From: JAAGZL01 sp964628835
Lineage (GTDB): Bacteria > Pseudomonadota > Gammaproteobacteria > Chromatiales > Chromatiaceae
DNA length: 24,468 nucleotides
Direction of reading: 5' to 3'
NCBI GenBank assembly: GCA_964628835.1
Contig: CAZVME010000051.1
Coordinates: 1 to 24,468 of the forward strand
The position numbers were made by a program, and so were the translations under genes. Shown here piece after piece: positions 5,499 through 14,232 of the stretch (positions within the stretch are counted from its first letter, which is position 1; every line of letters starts with the position of its first letter). The notes below the pieces were generated by a model. The model did not search any database, had not been told where the DNA came from, and saw only the letters and a list, made by a program, of their open reading frames with translations.

Positions 5499-6866
5499 CT
5501 AGCCAACCGTGAGCATTTCGAGCATCGCACTTGCCTTGTCGAAGGTCTCCTGATACTCAGACTCCATGTTTGAGTCGGCAACAATACCGCCCCCGGCAGA
5601 GAAATGTATCTGGCCGTTTTGATGCACCATGGTGCGGATGGCTATATTGGTATCCATTTTTCCATCAAAACCAATATAGCCAATACTGCCGCAATAGATC
5701 CCACGCGGATCCGGCTCCAACTCCTCGATTATTTCCATTGCCCGGTACTTTGGTGCTCCGGTTATCGACCCCCCAGGGAAGCAGTCAGACAACAGATCCA
5801 GGGCATCCTTGTCCGCAGCCAGGGTCCCTGTGACCGTACTCACCAGATGATGCACGGTAGCGAAGCTCTCCACCTTAAATAGTTGTGGGACCTGAATACT
5901 GCCCGGTTCACAGCTTTTTCCCAGATCATTTCGCAAAAGATCAACAATCATCAGGTTTTCTGCCCGTTCCTTTTCACTGTTTTCCAGCTCACTCAGTAAG
6001 CTGTTGTCCTGTTGCGGGTCCTGAGATCGCGGCTTCGTACCTTTGATTGGTTTGGTTTCTACCTGACGGTTATTCAACCTCAGGAATCGCTCTGGTGAAC
6101 TGCTTAGTATCTGACCATATGGAGTATTTATATACGCTCCAAATGGAGCTGGGTTAAGATCACGCAGTTTTCTGTAGGCATGCCATGGACTGCCGTGGCA
6201 ATTGGCAAAAAACCTTTGTGAGAAATTTACCTGGTAGCAATCGCCATCATGGATATAGTGTTTAATTCGGTTAAAAGCGGCGGCGTATTGCTGGGGTGAA
6301 AGGTTAGACTGAATATTACTGGTGACTTTAAATTCCTCACTCTGAGGCTCTGCCGGATAACTGGAAAATAGCGCTGCCAGGTCCTCCCAGTGCTGTGTAT
6401 CAATACACTTGTCATCCCGGCTCATCAACCAGCTTTGTTGTTCCTGATGATCAACAACAAGTGCCCACTCATATATACCAAAACACATATCCGGCATACC
6501 GCTGTGGTCTGGGGAAATTTCAGGGAGCGCGGTGAGATGGCTTGCAAGCCCATAGCCAACATAGCCAATGGCACCACCAATAAATGGCAGAGATTCTCTC
6601 TTCTGAGTTTTACCCAGTGCTTCTCGTATCAGGGCAAAGGGATTGTCTGTGGATGTGGTGTCACCATCTGGGCCAACTACCTGCGTTGTGCCATTTCTGG
6701 AGACAATCGTGACGACAGGATCAGCAGTGATTACATCATATCGACCCTGGTCTGAGCCAGGTTTGCCACTATCCAGAAACACCGACCACGGTCGGTCCGC
6801 AATTGCAGAGAATAGGTATGCACTGTTGCGGTTATAGGGTACAGATTGAATCTGGGGCAAATGCAT
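5499..6866 (-). CDS. pabB: Aminodeoxychorismate synthase component I (para-aminobenzoate synthase)
   Basis: The 455-aa cytoplasmic enzyme converts chorismate, with ammonia from a PabA partner, to 4-amino-4-deoxychorismate for folate synthesis. It belongs to the chorismate-binding TrpE/PabB family. PIKGT at 273-277 carries the lysine typical of PabB, where TrpE has PIAGT. Further family motifs are NSEKERAENLMIVDLLRNDLG, CFPGGSITGAPK, and IAIRT followed by AGGGIVADS near the C-terminus. Length is normal for PabB. No pabA and no pabC lie next to it. It is the last gene of the minus-strand run after ihfB, 47 nt downstream, and converges on the 51-codon gene. No strong terminator is visible between them. 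Confidence 0.93.
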   Translation of the reverse strand: MHLPQIQSVPYNRNSAYLFSAIADRPWSVFLDSGKPGSDQGRYDVITADPVVTIVSRNGTTQVVGPDGDTTSTDNPFALIREALGKTQKRESLPFIGGAIGYVGYGLASHLTALPEISPDHSGMPDMCFGIYEWALVVDHQEQQSWLMSRDDKCIDTQHWEDLAALFSSYPAEPQSEEFKVTSNIQSNLSPQQYAAAFNRIKHYIHDGDCYQVNFSQRFFANCHGSPWHAYRKLRDLNPAPFGAYINTPYGQILSSSPERFLRLNNRQVETKPIKGTKPRSQDPQQDNSLLSELENSEKERAENLMIVDLLRNDLGKSCEPGSIQVPQLFKVESFATVHHLVSTVTGTLAADKDALDLLSDCFPGGSITGAPKYRAMEIIEELEPDPRGIYCGSIGYIGFDGKMDTNIAIRTMVHQNGQIHFSAGGGIVADSNMESEYQETFDKASAMLEMLTVG

Positions 6867-6913
6867 TTATTGCACTGCCATCAAGCTACACGACAGTTAA
6901 TGGCATGTGTGAA

Positions 6914-7228
6914 TTAGTATTCAGCAGCCTTTTCTCGTTCTTTCTGAAAACCAGTATTTACGCGTTCACGCAGCTCTTTACCGGGTTTGAAGTGTGGTAC
7001 ATGCTTACCAGCAAGAGCAACCGTGGTTCCGGTTTTTGGATTACGTCCCTGACGTGGTGGACGGTAATGCAGCGAAAAACTACCAAACCCACGTATTTCT
7101 ATTCGCTCACCAGAAGCCAATGACTGGCTCATTTGCTCAAGAATACACTTAACCGCAAGTTCAACATCTCGATACGCCAGATGACTTTGATCTTTTGCGA
7201 TGACATCAATCAATTCAGATTTTGTCAT
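6914..7228 (-). CDS. ihfB: Integration host factor subunit beta
   Basis: The protein has 104 aa. It opens with MTKSELIDVIAKDQSHL and contains the HU/IHF signature IRGFGSFSLHYRPPRQGRNPKTG at residues 45-67, including the proline of the DNA-intercalating arm (RNPKTG). The C-terminus HFKPGKELRERVN is typical. It pairs with IhfA to bend DNA at specific sites. It lies directly after rpsA on the same strand, as in E. coli and Pseudomonas. A short C-terminal extension (about residues 92-104, ending EKAAEY) goes slightly beyond E. coli IhfB. An AAGGGG stretch before the ATG is a reasonable ribosome-binding site. Confidence 0.96.
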   Translation of the reverse strand: MTKSELIDVIAKDQSHLAYRDVELAVKCILEQMSQSLASGERIEIRGFGSFSLHYRPPRQGRNPKTGTTVALAGKHVPHFKPGKELRERVNTGFQKEREKAAEY

Positions 7229-7255
7229 TCTTGTTTTACCCCTTGATCATAATGA

Positions 7256-7277
7256 CCGGGGGTCTTGCGACCCCCGG
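7256..7277 (-). terminator. Strong GC-rich hairpin between rpsA and ihfB (terminator or attenuator)
   Basis: CCGGGGGTC (7256-7264) pairs perfectly with GACCCCCGG (7269-7277). On the transcribed minus strand the loop is GCAA, a stable GNRA tetraloop. No U-run follows, so full intrinsic termination is doubtful. It may instead protect the rpsA 3' end or set the rpsA/ihfB ratio. Confidence 0.55.
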
Positions 7278-7304
7278 GCCTAACCTTCAGCTAAGATAAT
7301 GCGA

Positions 7305-8981
7305 TTATTCGCTCTTATCTCCCATTTGCCCCTTCAGTAAATCACCGAGGGTTGCAGTCCCAGGTTTAGAACCAGAAGCATAGTTTTGGATTGCCGCTGC
7401 TTCCTCTTCTACATCCTTGGCCTTGATTGAAAGTGAGATGGTGCGGTTTTTCCGGTCAACGCCAAGAAATTTCGCCTCAATCTCTGCACCTTCCTTCAAT
7501 ACGGTACGTGCATCTTCAACCCTGTCGCGAGACAGTTCAGAAGCTCTTAGGTAACCCTCAATTCCTTCGGCCAGTGTTATCACAGCGCCCTTAGGATCAA
7601 CCTCTTTCACCACACCTGTGACCACACTACCTTTGGCATGTGAGCCAACGTAGCTGGAGAAGGGGTCTTTATCGAGATGCTTAACACCCAGTGAGATACG
7701 CTCACGCTCTGGGTCTACTGAGAGCACAACAGTCTCGATTTCCTGGCCTTTCTTGAAGTTACGGACAGCCTCTTCGCCTGCCTCATCCCAAGAGATGTCA
7801 GACAGATGTACCAGACCATCGATATTACCTTCCAGACCGATGAAGATACCGAAGTCAGTAATGGACTTGATGTTACCGACTATGTGATCACCCTTGTTAT
7901 GCTTCTCAGCGAAATCATCCCATGGGTTGGCCTGACACTGTTTCATACCGAGAGAGATGCGGCGGCGTTCTTCATCAATATCGAGAACCACAACCTCAAC
8001 CTCATCACCCAACTGAACCAGCTTGGATGGATGGATGTTCTTATTGGTCCAATCCATTTCTGAAACGTGAACCAGACCTTCAACACCCTCTTCAATCTCA
8101 ACAAAGCAGCCGTAGTCAGCCAGGTTGGTAACCTTACCAAAGATCCTGGTGTGCTCAGGATAACGACGGGCCAGATTTGACCAGGGATCGTCACCCATCT
8201 GCTTGAGGCCAAGTGATACTCTCTGCTTCTCGCGGTCGAACTTGAGGACCTTGACCATGATCTCGTCAGCGATCTCTACCACTTCGGAAGGATGCTTGAC
8301 GCGCTTCCAGGCCATATCGGTGATGTGCAGCAGGCCATCGATGCCGCCCAGATCAACAAATGCACCGTAATCGGTCAGGTTCTTGACTACGCCCTTGACC
8401 TCCATACCCTCTTCCAGATTCTCCAGCAGGGCTTCACGTTCTGCACTGTATTCGGTCTCAACCACGGCACGGCGGGAGACCACAACGTTGTTGCGACGAC
8501 GATCCAGCTTGATTACCTTGAATTCCAGGTCCTTACCTTCCAGATAGGAGGTATCGCGAACCGGACGTACATCCACCAGGGAACCTGGCAGGAAGGCGCG
8601 AATCTCTCCCAACTCAACGGTAAAGCCACCCTTGACCTTGCCATTAATGCGACCGGTAACGGTATCCTGTGCTTCAAAGGCCTTATCCAAGAAGGTCCAG
8701 GCCTGCTCACGCTTGGCCTTTTCACGGGAGAGGCGGGTTGCACCAAAGCCATCTTCCATGGCATCCAGTGCTACTTCCACCTGATCACCAACGGCAACCT
8801 CAAGTTCACCATTAGCGTCAAAAAACTGATTCTTTGGTATTACACCTTCGGATTTTAGTCCTGCGTTTACCACCACAGAGTCCGAGGTAATGTCCAGTAC
8901 TGTACCAATTACGATGGCACCTGGACGTAGCTGAGTATTAGCAATACTCTCTTCAAATAGTTCTGCAAAACTTTCGGTCAT
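7305..8981 (-). CDS. rpsA: 30S ribosomal protein S1
   Basis: With 558 aa this is nearly the same length as E. coli S1 (557). Six S1 RNA-binding repeats can be read at about residues 21-87, 105-171, 192-260, 277-347, 364-434 and 451-520. Repeats carry the usual signatures such as DYGAFVDLGGIDGLLHITDM, DYGCFVEIEEGVEGLVHVSE and DFGIFIGLEGNIDGLVHLSD. The N-terminus MTESFAELFEESI is typical. S1 brings structured mRNAs to the 30S subunit. AGGAA lies about 9 nt before the ATG. A leader of about 100 nt separates it from cmk, the usual gene order. S1 autoregulation through this leader is known in gammaproteobacteria and is plausible here. Confidence 0.97.
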   Translation of the reverse strand: MTESFAELFEESIANTQLRPGAIVIGTVLDITSDSVVVNAGLKSEGVIPKNQFFDANGELEVAVGDQVEVALDAMEDGFGATRLSREKAKREQAWTFLDKAFEAQDTVTGRINGKVKGGFTVELGEIRAFLPGSLVDVRPVRDTSYLEGKDLEFKVIKLDRRRNNVVVSRRAVVETEYSAEREALLENLEEGMEVKGVVKNLTDYGAFVDLGGIDGLLHITDMAWKRVKHPSEVVEIADEIMVKVLKFDREKQRVSLGLKQMGDDPWSNLARRYPEHTRIFGKVTNLADYGCFVEIEEGVEGLVHVSEMDWTNKNIHPSKLVQLGDEVEVVVLDIDEERRRISLGMKQCQANPWDDFAEKHNKGDHIVGNIKSITDFGIFIGLEGNIDGLVHLSDISWDEAGEEAVRNFKKGQEIETVVLSVDPERERISLGVKHLDKDPFSSYVGSHAKGSVVTGVVKEVDPKGAVITLAEGIEGYLRASELSRDRVEDARTVLKEGAEIEAKFLGVDRKNRTISLSIKAKDVEEEAAAIQNYASGSKPGTATLGDLLKGQMGDKSE

Positions 8982-9054
8982 GAGTTGAAATTCCTAGAAA
9001 TGGTCGCAGATATCGTCTGGCCACATGGTGGACGACGGTAAAAGTTAAATTAAA

Positions 9055-9079
9055 GCCCACTGCAATAGCTGCAGATGGA
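9055..9079 (-). promoter_or_regulatory. Hairpin in the cmk-rpsA spacer
   Basis: On the minus strand CTGCA (9074-9070) pairs with TGCAG (9064-9060) around a 5-nt loop, and the stem extends by CCA/TGG past one bulge. A T-rich stretch (GCTTTAATTTAACTTTT) follows. It could be a weak cmk terminator or part of the S1 leader structure. The stem is short. Confidence 0.35.
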
Positions 9080-9083
9080 CCAC

Positions 9084-9752
9084 CTATACACACAGATCTG
9101 GAAACGTACTGCGCACCTTTCTCAGGACCTGTTCCAACACCTCATCAATAGACAGTGATGTCGACTCCACTTCAAGCGCTGCGACCGGCGCCACAAGAGG
9201 AGCAACGTCACGGTTCTGATCCCGTTCATCACGTTCACGGATATCCCTGACAAGATCGCGTAAACTAACACTTATTCCTTTTTCTTTCAACTGGTTATAA
9301 CGACGACTGGCCCTTTCTTCTGCACTTGCGGTAAGAAACACTTTTACATCGGCGTCTGGGAACACCACACTACCCATATCCCGTCCATCCGCCACCAGTC
9401 CCGGCTCCCTGGCAAATGACCTTTGCCACCCCAGCAGCGCTACCCTAACCTCAGGTACAGCGGCCACTTTGGACGCGGCATTACCTGCCACCTCGGTACG
9501 GATGTATCTGCTCACCTCTTCACCATCGAGAAAGACCTGGTCACCCTTAAATATAACATTCAAATTTCTTGCAACTTCACACAAGTTAGCTACCTGATCA
9601 AGGCTGATACCCGATTTTTCCGCTGCATATCCAACCAGGCGATAGAGTGCTCCGCTATCCAGAACCTCCCAGCCCAAGCGCTCAGCCAGCAGGCTGGCAA
9701 TAGTGCCCTTGCCGGAGCCACTGGGACCATCGATGGTAATTATCGGGATCAT
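9084..9752 (-). CDS. cmk: Cytidylate kinase
   Basis: The protein is 222 aa. It starts MIPIITIDGPSGSGKGT with the P-loop GPSGSGKG at residues 9-16. ADGRDMGSVVFPDADVKVFLTAS is the CMP-binding and kinase signature, and ASRRYNQL is the lid region. It phosphorylates CMP and dCMP with ATP. The start is 2 nt after the aroA stop codon, so the two genes are tightly coupled, and rpsA follows, the standard gammaproteobacterial order. Confidence 0.96.
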   Translation of the reverse strand: MIPIITIDGPSGSGKGTIASLLAERLGWEVLDSGALYRLVGYAAEKSGISLDQVANLCEVARNLNVIFKGDQVFLDGEEVSRYIRTEVAGNAASKVAAVPEVRVALLGWQRSFAREPGLVADGRDMGSVVFPDADVKVFLTASAEERASRRYNQLKEKGISVSLRDLVRDIRERDERDQNRDVAPLVAPVAALEVESTSLSIDEVLEQVLRKVRSTFPDLCV

Positions 9753-9754
9753 CT

Positions 9755-11080
9755 CTAAACCTGGTTTTCAGCAGTAATTTGCACACCAGCCTGGGCTGCC
9801 AGTGAGACAAAGCCTGGAAATGATGTGTCCACATTGCGGCAGTCATGGATCTTAACCGTTCCGTTAGCTCGCAGAGCCGCCATGGCAAAAGACATGGCGA
9901 TACGGTGATCTCCATGGCTACCCACCTCGCCCCCGGTTAGCTGTCCACCCTGGATGCGGATACCATCATCTGTGGCCTGGGCATCAATGCCAAGCGCCAC
10001 CAGACCATCTGCCATCACCTGAATGCGATCGCTCTCCTTTACCCGCAACTCCTCGGCGCCGGTGAGGATAGTCTCACCCTTAGCACAGGCTGCGGCAATA
10101 AACAGAGCCGGGAACTCATCGATCGCCAGTGGCACCTGATCCTCTGGTATGCGTATGCCTTTGAGCTTTGCAGATCTTACCCGCAGATCCGCTACCGGCT
10201 CCCCACCCACGTCTCTCCGGTTGCCAACTTCAATGTTTGCCCCCATCAGACGCAGGATGTTGATAACTCCATCACGGGTCGGATTCATCCCCACATGTCG
10301 CAGCAGCAAGTCTGAGTCCTGAGCAATGCTCGCCCCCACCAGAAAAAATGCTGCCGAAGAGATATCTGCAGGCACATCAATATCACATGCCGTGAGCTTG
10401 CCACCACCTTCAAGGCTTATCCGACTTCCATCTCGTTGCACCTGGTAACCGAATCCCTTAAGCATGCGCTCGGTGTGATCTCTGGTTGGAGCCGGTTCGG
10501 TGACGGTTGTTTCCCCCTCTGCGTACAGACCGGCAAGCAATAGAGACGACTTTACCTGGGCGCTTGCCACCGGCATTGGGTAATCAATGCCACTCAATTT
10601 ACCACCACCCTGGATCTGTAGTGGCGCTGAACCAGCTGCGGTGGATACGATCTGCGCACCCATCTGCCCAAGTGGATCTGTGACCCGACGCATGGGTCGA
10701 CTGGAGAGTGAGCTGTCTCCTACCAGCGTGCTATCAAAGCCCTGTCCCGCCAACAGTCCTGATAGCAGACGCATGGAGGTGCCGGAATTTCCCAGATTCA
10801 AGGCGGATTCAGGCCGTTGCAGTCCATGCATGCCTACGCCATGGATCACAACCACACCATCTTCAGGTCCATCAATCTGGACCCCCATATTGCGAAATGC
10901 CTGTAGGGTGGCAAGGCTATCCTCACCCTCAAGAAATCCGGTTACATGGGTAACCCCATCGGCCAGTGATCCCAGCATGATGGAACGGTGGGAGATAGAC
11001 TTATCGCCTGGTACTCGCACGCTCCCGGTAAGAAGCCCGCCTGGCTTGACTGAAAACAGCAGATTACTGGATGAACTCAA
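9755..11080 (-). CDS. aroA: 3-phosphoshikimate 1-carboxyvinyltransferase (EPSP synthase), class II-type motifs
   Basis: The 441-aa cytoplasmic enzyme joins shikimate-3-phosphate and phosphoenolpyruvate in the sixth shikimate step. Motifs are GDKSISHRS at 26-33, GNSGTSMRLL near 98-106, SAQVK at 173-177, RDHTE at 200-204 and NPTRDG at 266-271. The xDKS, SAQxK, RxHxE and NxTR set is that of class II EPSP synthases. The start must be TTG: a TAA precedes it in frame and the conserved LFSVKPGG begins only 7 residues later. GGGGA on the minus strand just upstream is a suitable ribosome-binding site. In Pseudomonas this domain is fused or adjacent to TyrA; here 2.2 kb of other genes lie between them, so it likely has its own promoter in 11081-11337. 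cmk follows after 2 nt. Confidence 0.95.
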   Translation of the reverse strand: MSSSSNLLFSVKPGGLLTGSVRVPGDKSISHRSIMLGSLADGVTHVTGFLEGEDSLATLQAFRNMGVQIDGPEDGVVVIHGVGMHGLQRPESALNLGNSGTSMRLLSGLLAGQGFDSTLVGDSSLSSRPMRRVTDPLGQMGAQIVSTAAGSAPLQIQGGGKLSGIDYPMPVASAQVKSSLLLAGLYAEGETTVTEPAPTRDHTERMLKGFGYQVQRDGSRISLEGGGKLTACDIDVPADISSAAFFLVGASIAQDSDLLLRHVGMNPTRDGVINILRLMGANIEVGNRRDVGGEPVADLRVRSAKLKGIRIPEDQVPLAIDEFPALFIAAACAKGETILTGAEELRVKESDRIQVMADGLVALGIDAQATDDGIRIQGGQLTGGEVGSHGDHRIAMSFAMAALRANGTVKIHDCRNVDTSFPGFVSLAAQAGVQITAENQV

Positions 11081-11337
11081 TTATTTCCCCGATCCGAATG
11101 ACATATTTATATTTGTTTAAAACGCAGCAGCTTAACCGTTCCCCCCAAACATGTAAACCTGAATATCAGTTAAAACAAGCAGTTAGTAGGTATTGCAACT
11201 ACAGGAAAATAACCCAAGCCGCACACTTCACAATCCGTCAGCTAATGAAACATGATGAATTGTCGTATATCATCCACATAAATCACTCTTGGGCGTACAA
11301 TCGCGCCATTTGTTACCGCAGGACCATTCAAAAACCC

Positions 11338-11607
11338 ATGGATACCATAGCTCAAGTTGCGGCTGTTATTGTTCTTACAGTCATGTTTTATATCTACTGG
11401 AAGCTGATAATTGGCCCAGTAAAGACCCACGCCTGGAAATCCTTCTGGGCAATCATGATCATGGCGCTTTTCGCTTGCCTAGTGGGCGGATTTGTCTATC
11501 TGATCACATCACTTGTTACCGCTGAGCATGTCAACGCCGGGGTAATTATGGCCATGATTGCAGGGCTTAGTTGTATCCTGGTGCTGTTTCAGGCCATCAA
11601 GAGGTAG
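11338..11607 (+). CDS. Small three-helix membrane protein, unknown function
   Basis: I do not recognise a family. From the ATG at 11338 the protein is 89 aa, beginning MDTIAQVAAVIVLTVMFYIY. It has three likely membrane helices at about residues 5-25, 33-57 and 65-85. The open frame continues upstream to 11071, but that part is polar, looks unlike a signal sequence and overlaps the aroA start region, so I chose the later ATG. A weak AGGA lies 14 nt before it, so the start is uncertain. The gene is plus-strand, between divergent aroA and the convergent lipoprotein gene. The 257 nt upstream (11081-11337) are AT-rich and hold no other visible gene. Confidence 0.6.
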   Translation: MDTIAQVAAVIVLTVMFYIYWKLIIGPVKTHAWKSFWAIMIMALFACLVGGFVYLITSLVTAEHVNAGVIMAMIAGLSCILVLFQAIKR

Positions 11608-11681
11608 AACACTAATAGGGCTATGCACAGCCAAAGGAAAAATGCGGCAAGGCGCCAGGCATTGCATTCAGGTTGATTCAC

Positions 11682-12416
11682 TTAAAAATTTATCAGCCTA
11701 TGTTCATACATCTCCATCGGTTCATAACCAAACATGGCATTAAGGTGATGTAAAAAGGCGTGTCTGCCCTGCTTGCGCCATACTTGGGTTACCTTCTTAT
11801 GCACTTCCAGATAATGATTGGTCAGTTCAGTTACCGACTTGGGTAAACCATGCTGCACTGAATATTGTTCGATCAATCCCAGCCATATCTTACTCACACC
11901 CATTATATAAAATGGCCAGGACTCCTGAAGTGGCACACTCCACTTCTTATCACTGGTTGCAATCATCTGAGGGCGTAAAACTTTATCGGTTTTATCCACC
12001 AACAGCTGTTGGATAATTCCCTGCCCTTTGAGTTCAGAATACAACCTGCTCCCAACAAGTTTACTGTTGATAGCTGCTGCGGCCCTTGGGCTGGCGTAAA
12101 AGATAAAGCTGAACTGATGGCCAGTACTGTCATCTGCCGCACGACGATGAAACCTCCAGACTGGAATATCCTGTTTGTGCTGTTTTAGAATTGGCGCGAT
12201 CACCTCATTTGCCAACAGCCCATCCAGGTGCCACCGAATACCGCCTCTGGAACGATTAATTCTAAAGCGTGCATACCACCAGCCAGCCGCACCCTCATTT
12301 ATCCCAGTTGTAGTGGTTGCTTCTGTTTCAGGAAACTCCTGGGTCGAGGCACACCCTGATAAAGCCACTGGCAAAGTGCAAACAAGTAGCCCACAGATGC
12401 TCCTGATCCACCACAT
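11682..12416 (-). CDS. Outer-membrane lipoprotein of unknown function
   Basis: The protein has 244 aa. Residues 1-21 are a signal peptide (MWWIRSICGLLVCTLPVALSG) with lipobox LSGC and acylated C22. The residue after it is Ala, so Lol sorting to the outer membrane is expected. The mature part is soluble and rich in aromatic residues (GWWYARFRINRSRGGIRWHLDGLL, SWPFYIMGVSKIWLGLIEQYS). I cannot assign a known domain. It follows the PqiA-like gene by 26 nt on the same strand, so the two are probably co-transcribed. PqiA relatives often work with an outer-membrane lipoprotein (PqiC), which is a possible role, but I see no clear PqiC signature. Confidence 0.8.
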   Translation of the reverse strand: MWWIRSICGLLVCTLPVALSGCASTQEFPETEATTTTGINEGAAGWWYARFRINRSRGGIRWHLDGLLANEVIAPILKQHKQDIPVWRFHRRAADDSTGHQFSFIFYASPRAAAAINSKLVGSRLYSELKGQGIIQQLLVDKTDKVLRPQMIATSDKKWSVPLQESWPFYIMGVSKIWLGLIEQYSVQHGLPKSVTELTNHYLEVHKKVTQVWRKQGRHAFLHHLNAMFGYEPMEMYEHRLINF

Positions 12417-12442
12417 ATTCCGTGCTCCGTCTTCCAGACAAG

Positions 12443-13288
12443 TTACACTACTTCAGTAATTTTACTATTTTCAATACTCAGGCGATGACTGATGATACTG
12501 GTGCCGAGCAGTGACAACACCACGTAACCGGCGAAGAAGCATAGGCCCACCTGCACCTCTGCCTGGGTCAAACCATCCTGCTCATTAGCAAAAAACACCA
12601 CCAGTACGGCAACCACAAACACATCGGTCATGGACCACTTACCGATACTTCTGCTCCAGTGAAGACCCTTCTGGGTTAGCCTATGGCCACGTGCAAACAT
12701 GGTGACTGCCACCAGTGAGGTCTTCACGATGGGAATAAGCACACTGAACAGAAACAGCAACAGGGCCAACCAAATATTCCCCGCATGCTTGAGGCCGACT
12801 ATGGTGGAGACAATACCCTTGGATTGAAACTGCAATACCGTCTCGCCAATTACAGGTATATCCTGGGTTGCACTTACGGTGAGTATAGGCGTCACCAGAC
12901 CAACCGCCAGAGCGATGATTGAGGCGCCAAGCATGGCATAGGCCATGTCACACCAGTCCGATCTAAAGGCATAGGCCAGACCGGTGAGGGTCAATGCAAA
13001 TATAAAAAACACCCCGGTCAACTGCCATGCAGACTTGCCATAGCTCTGCTTCAACTTCTTTTGTTCGACGATCTCTTGCAGCTCGTCTGAATAACCGGAA
13101 TAGGTACCCAGACTAAGCCACTCCAGCAGACGCTGGCCGGTGCTTTCAAGCTTGGACTCAGCATCCAGACGCTTGATGATATTTACCGTCTCAACCTCAT
13201 AGGCAACTGCCTGCTCCCACGCCTTCCAGCCGCTAAACAGAAGTCCGCACAGCGATACCAGCAAGAGGAAAAGTATAACTATTTTCAT
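12443..13288 (-). CDS. PqiA-domain (paraquat-inducible protein A family) inner-membrane protein
   Basis: The protein is 281 aa with a signal-anchor helix at 2-22, a periplasmic or loop region to about 85, then further helices near 87-107, 115-137, 170-192, 218-236 and 245-262. The family signature is visible: GLVTPILTVSATQDIPVIGETVLQFQSKGI followed, after a charged loop, by RSIGKWSMTDVFVVAVLVVF. Usual PqiA proteins carry two such domains and zinc-ribbon cysteines; this single-domain form lacks the cysteine pairs. PqiA/LetA proteins act with MCE-domain partners in lipid transport across the envelope, but no MCE gene is in this window. It lies 62 nt after tyrA and is followed by the lipoprotein gene. 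Confidence 0.83.
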   Translation of the reverse strand: MKIVILFLLLVSLCGLLFSGWKAWEQAVAYEVETVNIIKRLDAESKLESTGQRLLEWLSLGTYSGYSDELQEIVEQKKLKQSYGKSAWQLTGVFFIFALTLTGLAYAFRSDWCDMAYAMLGASIIALAVGLVTPILTVSATQDIPVIGETVLQFQSKGIVSTIVGLKHAGNIWLALLLFLFSVLIPIVKTSLVAVTMFARGHRLTQKGLHWSRSIGKWSMTDVFVVAVLVVFFANEQDGLTQAEVQVGLCFFAGYVVLSLLGTSIISHRLSIENSKITEVV

Positions 13289-13350
13289 AGTGCTCTAGCC
13301 TATATATATGGTTAGTTATAAAACTACAGGTAGTTGAAAAAGAGGTGTAA

Positions 13351-14232
13351 CTATTCGGATGAATCAATAATTCCATCAATGTAACGGTCGCGTGACTCCT
13401 TGGCCCGCTCGAAGATCTCCAGCAGATGCTCACCATCACCACGGCTTATGGTGTCGGCCAGATCAGCCATGTCATGACTATAGCTCTTCATAATGGAGCT
13501 TAGGGCCTCACGGTTTGCGATACATATATCGCGCCACATCACCGGGCTGGAGGATGCTATGCGCGTAAAGTCACGGAACCCACCAGCGGCATAACGGAAT
13601 ATCTCGTCGTTCTCTTTCATTCTTGCCAGTGAATCCACCAGGGCAAACGCCAGCATGTGGGGAAGATGCGAGGTGGCAGCCAACACCTCATCGTGATGCT
13701 GGACAGACATATGGGTGACATCACCACCGCATATCTTCCACATGGTGGTAACCCGTTGCAGGGCCGCATCAGATGTGTTTTCTGTGGGGGTCAGGATGAC
13801 TCTTCTGTTCTTATACAGCTCGGCAAAGGAGGCCTCTACCCCGCTGTTCTCGGTTCCGGCAATGGGGTGTCCAGGCACAAATCCTGGCAGGTCCTGGCCA
13901 AACACTGCCTGGCAGTCATTCACCACGCTACCCTTGGCACTACCGCCATCGGTCAGCACAGCACCATCACCAAGATGCCCCTTGATGGCGGCAAAAGTAT
14001 CGCGCATGGCTCCCAGCGGTACCGCCAGAAACACCATGTCCGCACCTTGCACCGCCTCCCCGGCGTCATGGGTGTAGCTATCTATCACCCCAAGCTGTAC
14101 CGCCTGTTCCAGGTTGCCTTTACCACGGCCACAACCCACTACCTCGCCCACCTCACCGGCAGCACGCAGGGCACGAGCCAGTGAGCCACCGATCAGACCC
14201 ACGCCGATTATGGCAAGTCGCTTTATCAGCAC
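13351..14232 (-). CDS. tyrA: Prephenate dehydrogenase
   Basis: The enzyme oxidises prephenate to 4-hydroxyphenylpyruvate with NAD+, in tyrosine synthesis. I place the start at the GTG at 14232, giving 293 aa beginning (M)LIKRLAIIGVGLIGGS. The NAD-binding GVGLIGG motif then lies at residues 10-16, as in other TyrA proteins. The open frame runs further upstream, but that part lies inside hisC and looks like antisense-free overlap noise. GTG overlaps the hisC stop codon by 7 nt, so translation is probably coupled. The catalytic region shows PGHPIAGTENSGVEAS and ATSHLPHMLAFAL. No chorismate mutase domain is attached, and unlike Pseudomonas there is no AroA fusion. Confidence 0.93.
   Translation of the reverse strand: MLIKRLAIIGVGLIGGSLARALRAAGEVGEVVGCGRGKGNLEQAVQLGVIDSYTHDAGEAVQGADMVFLAVPLGAMRDTFAAIKGHLGDGAVLTDGGSAKGSVVNDCQAVFGQDLPGFVPGHPIAGTENSGVEASFAELYKNRRVILTPTENTSDAALQRVTTMWKICGGDVTHMSVQHHDEVLAATSHLPHMLAFALVDSLARMKENDEIFRYAAGGFRDFTRIASSSPVMWRDICIANREALSSIMKSYSHDMADLADTISRGDGEHLLEIFERAKESRDRYIDGIIDSSE

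Noticed and set aside
9250..9275. GTTC-N5-GTTC near 9225-9238 as a further SOS half-box
   Set aside because: The spacing is 5, not 7, the GTTCTA extension is absent and the site is inside cmk coding sequence.
11071..11337. N-terminal extension of the three-helix membrane protein
   Set aside because: The upstream part is polar and irregular and overlaps the aroA start region; the membrane protein reads well from the ATG at 11338.
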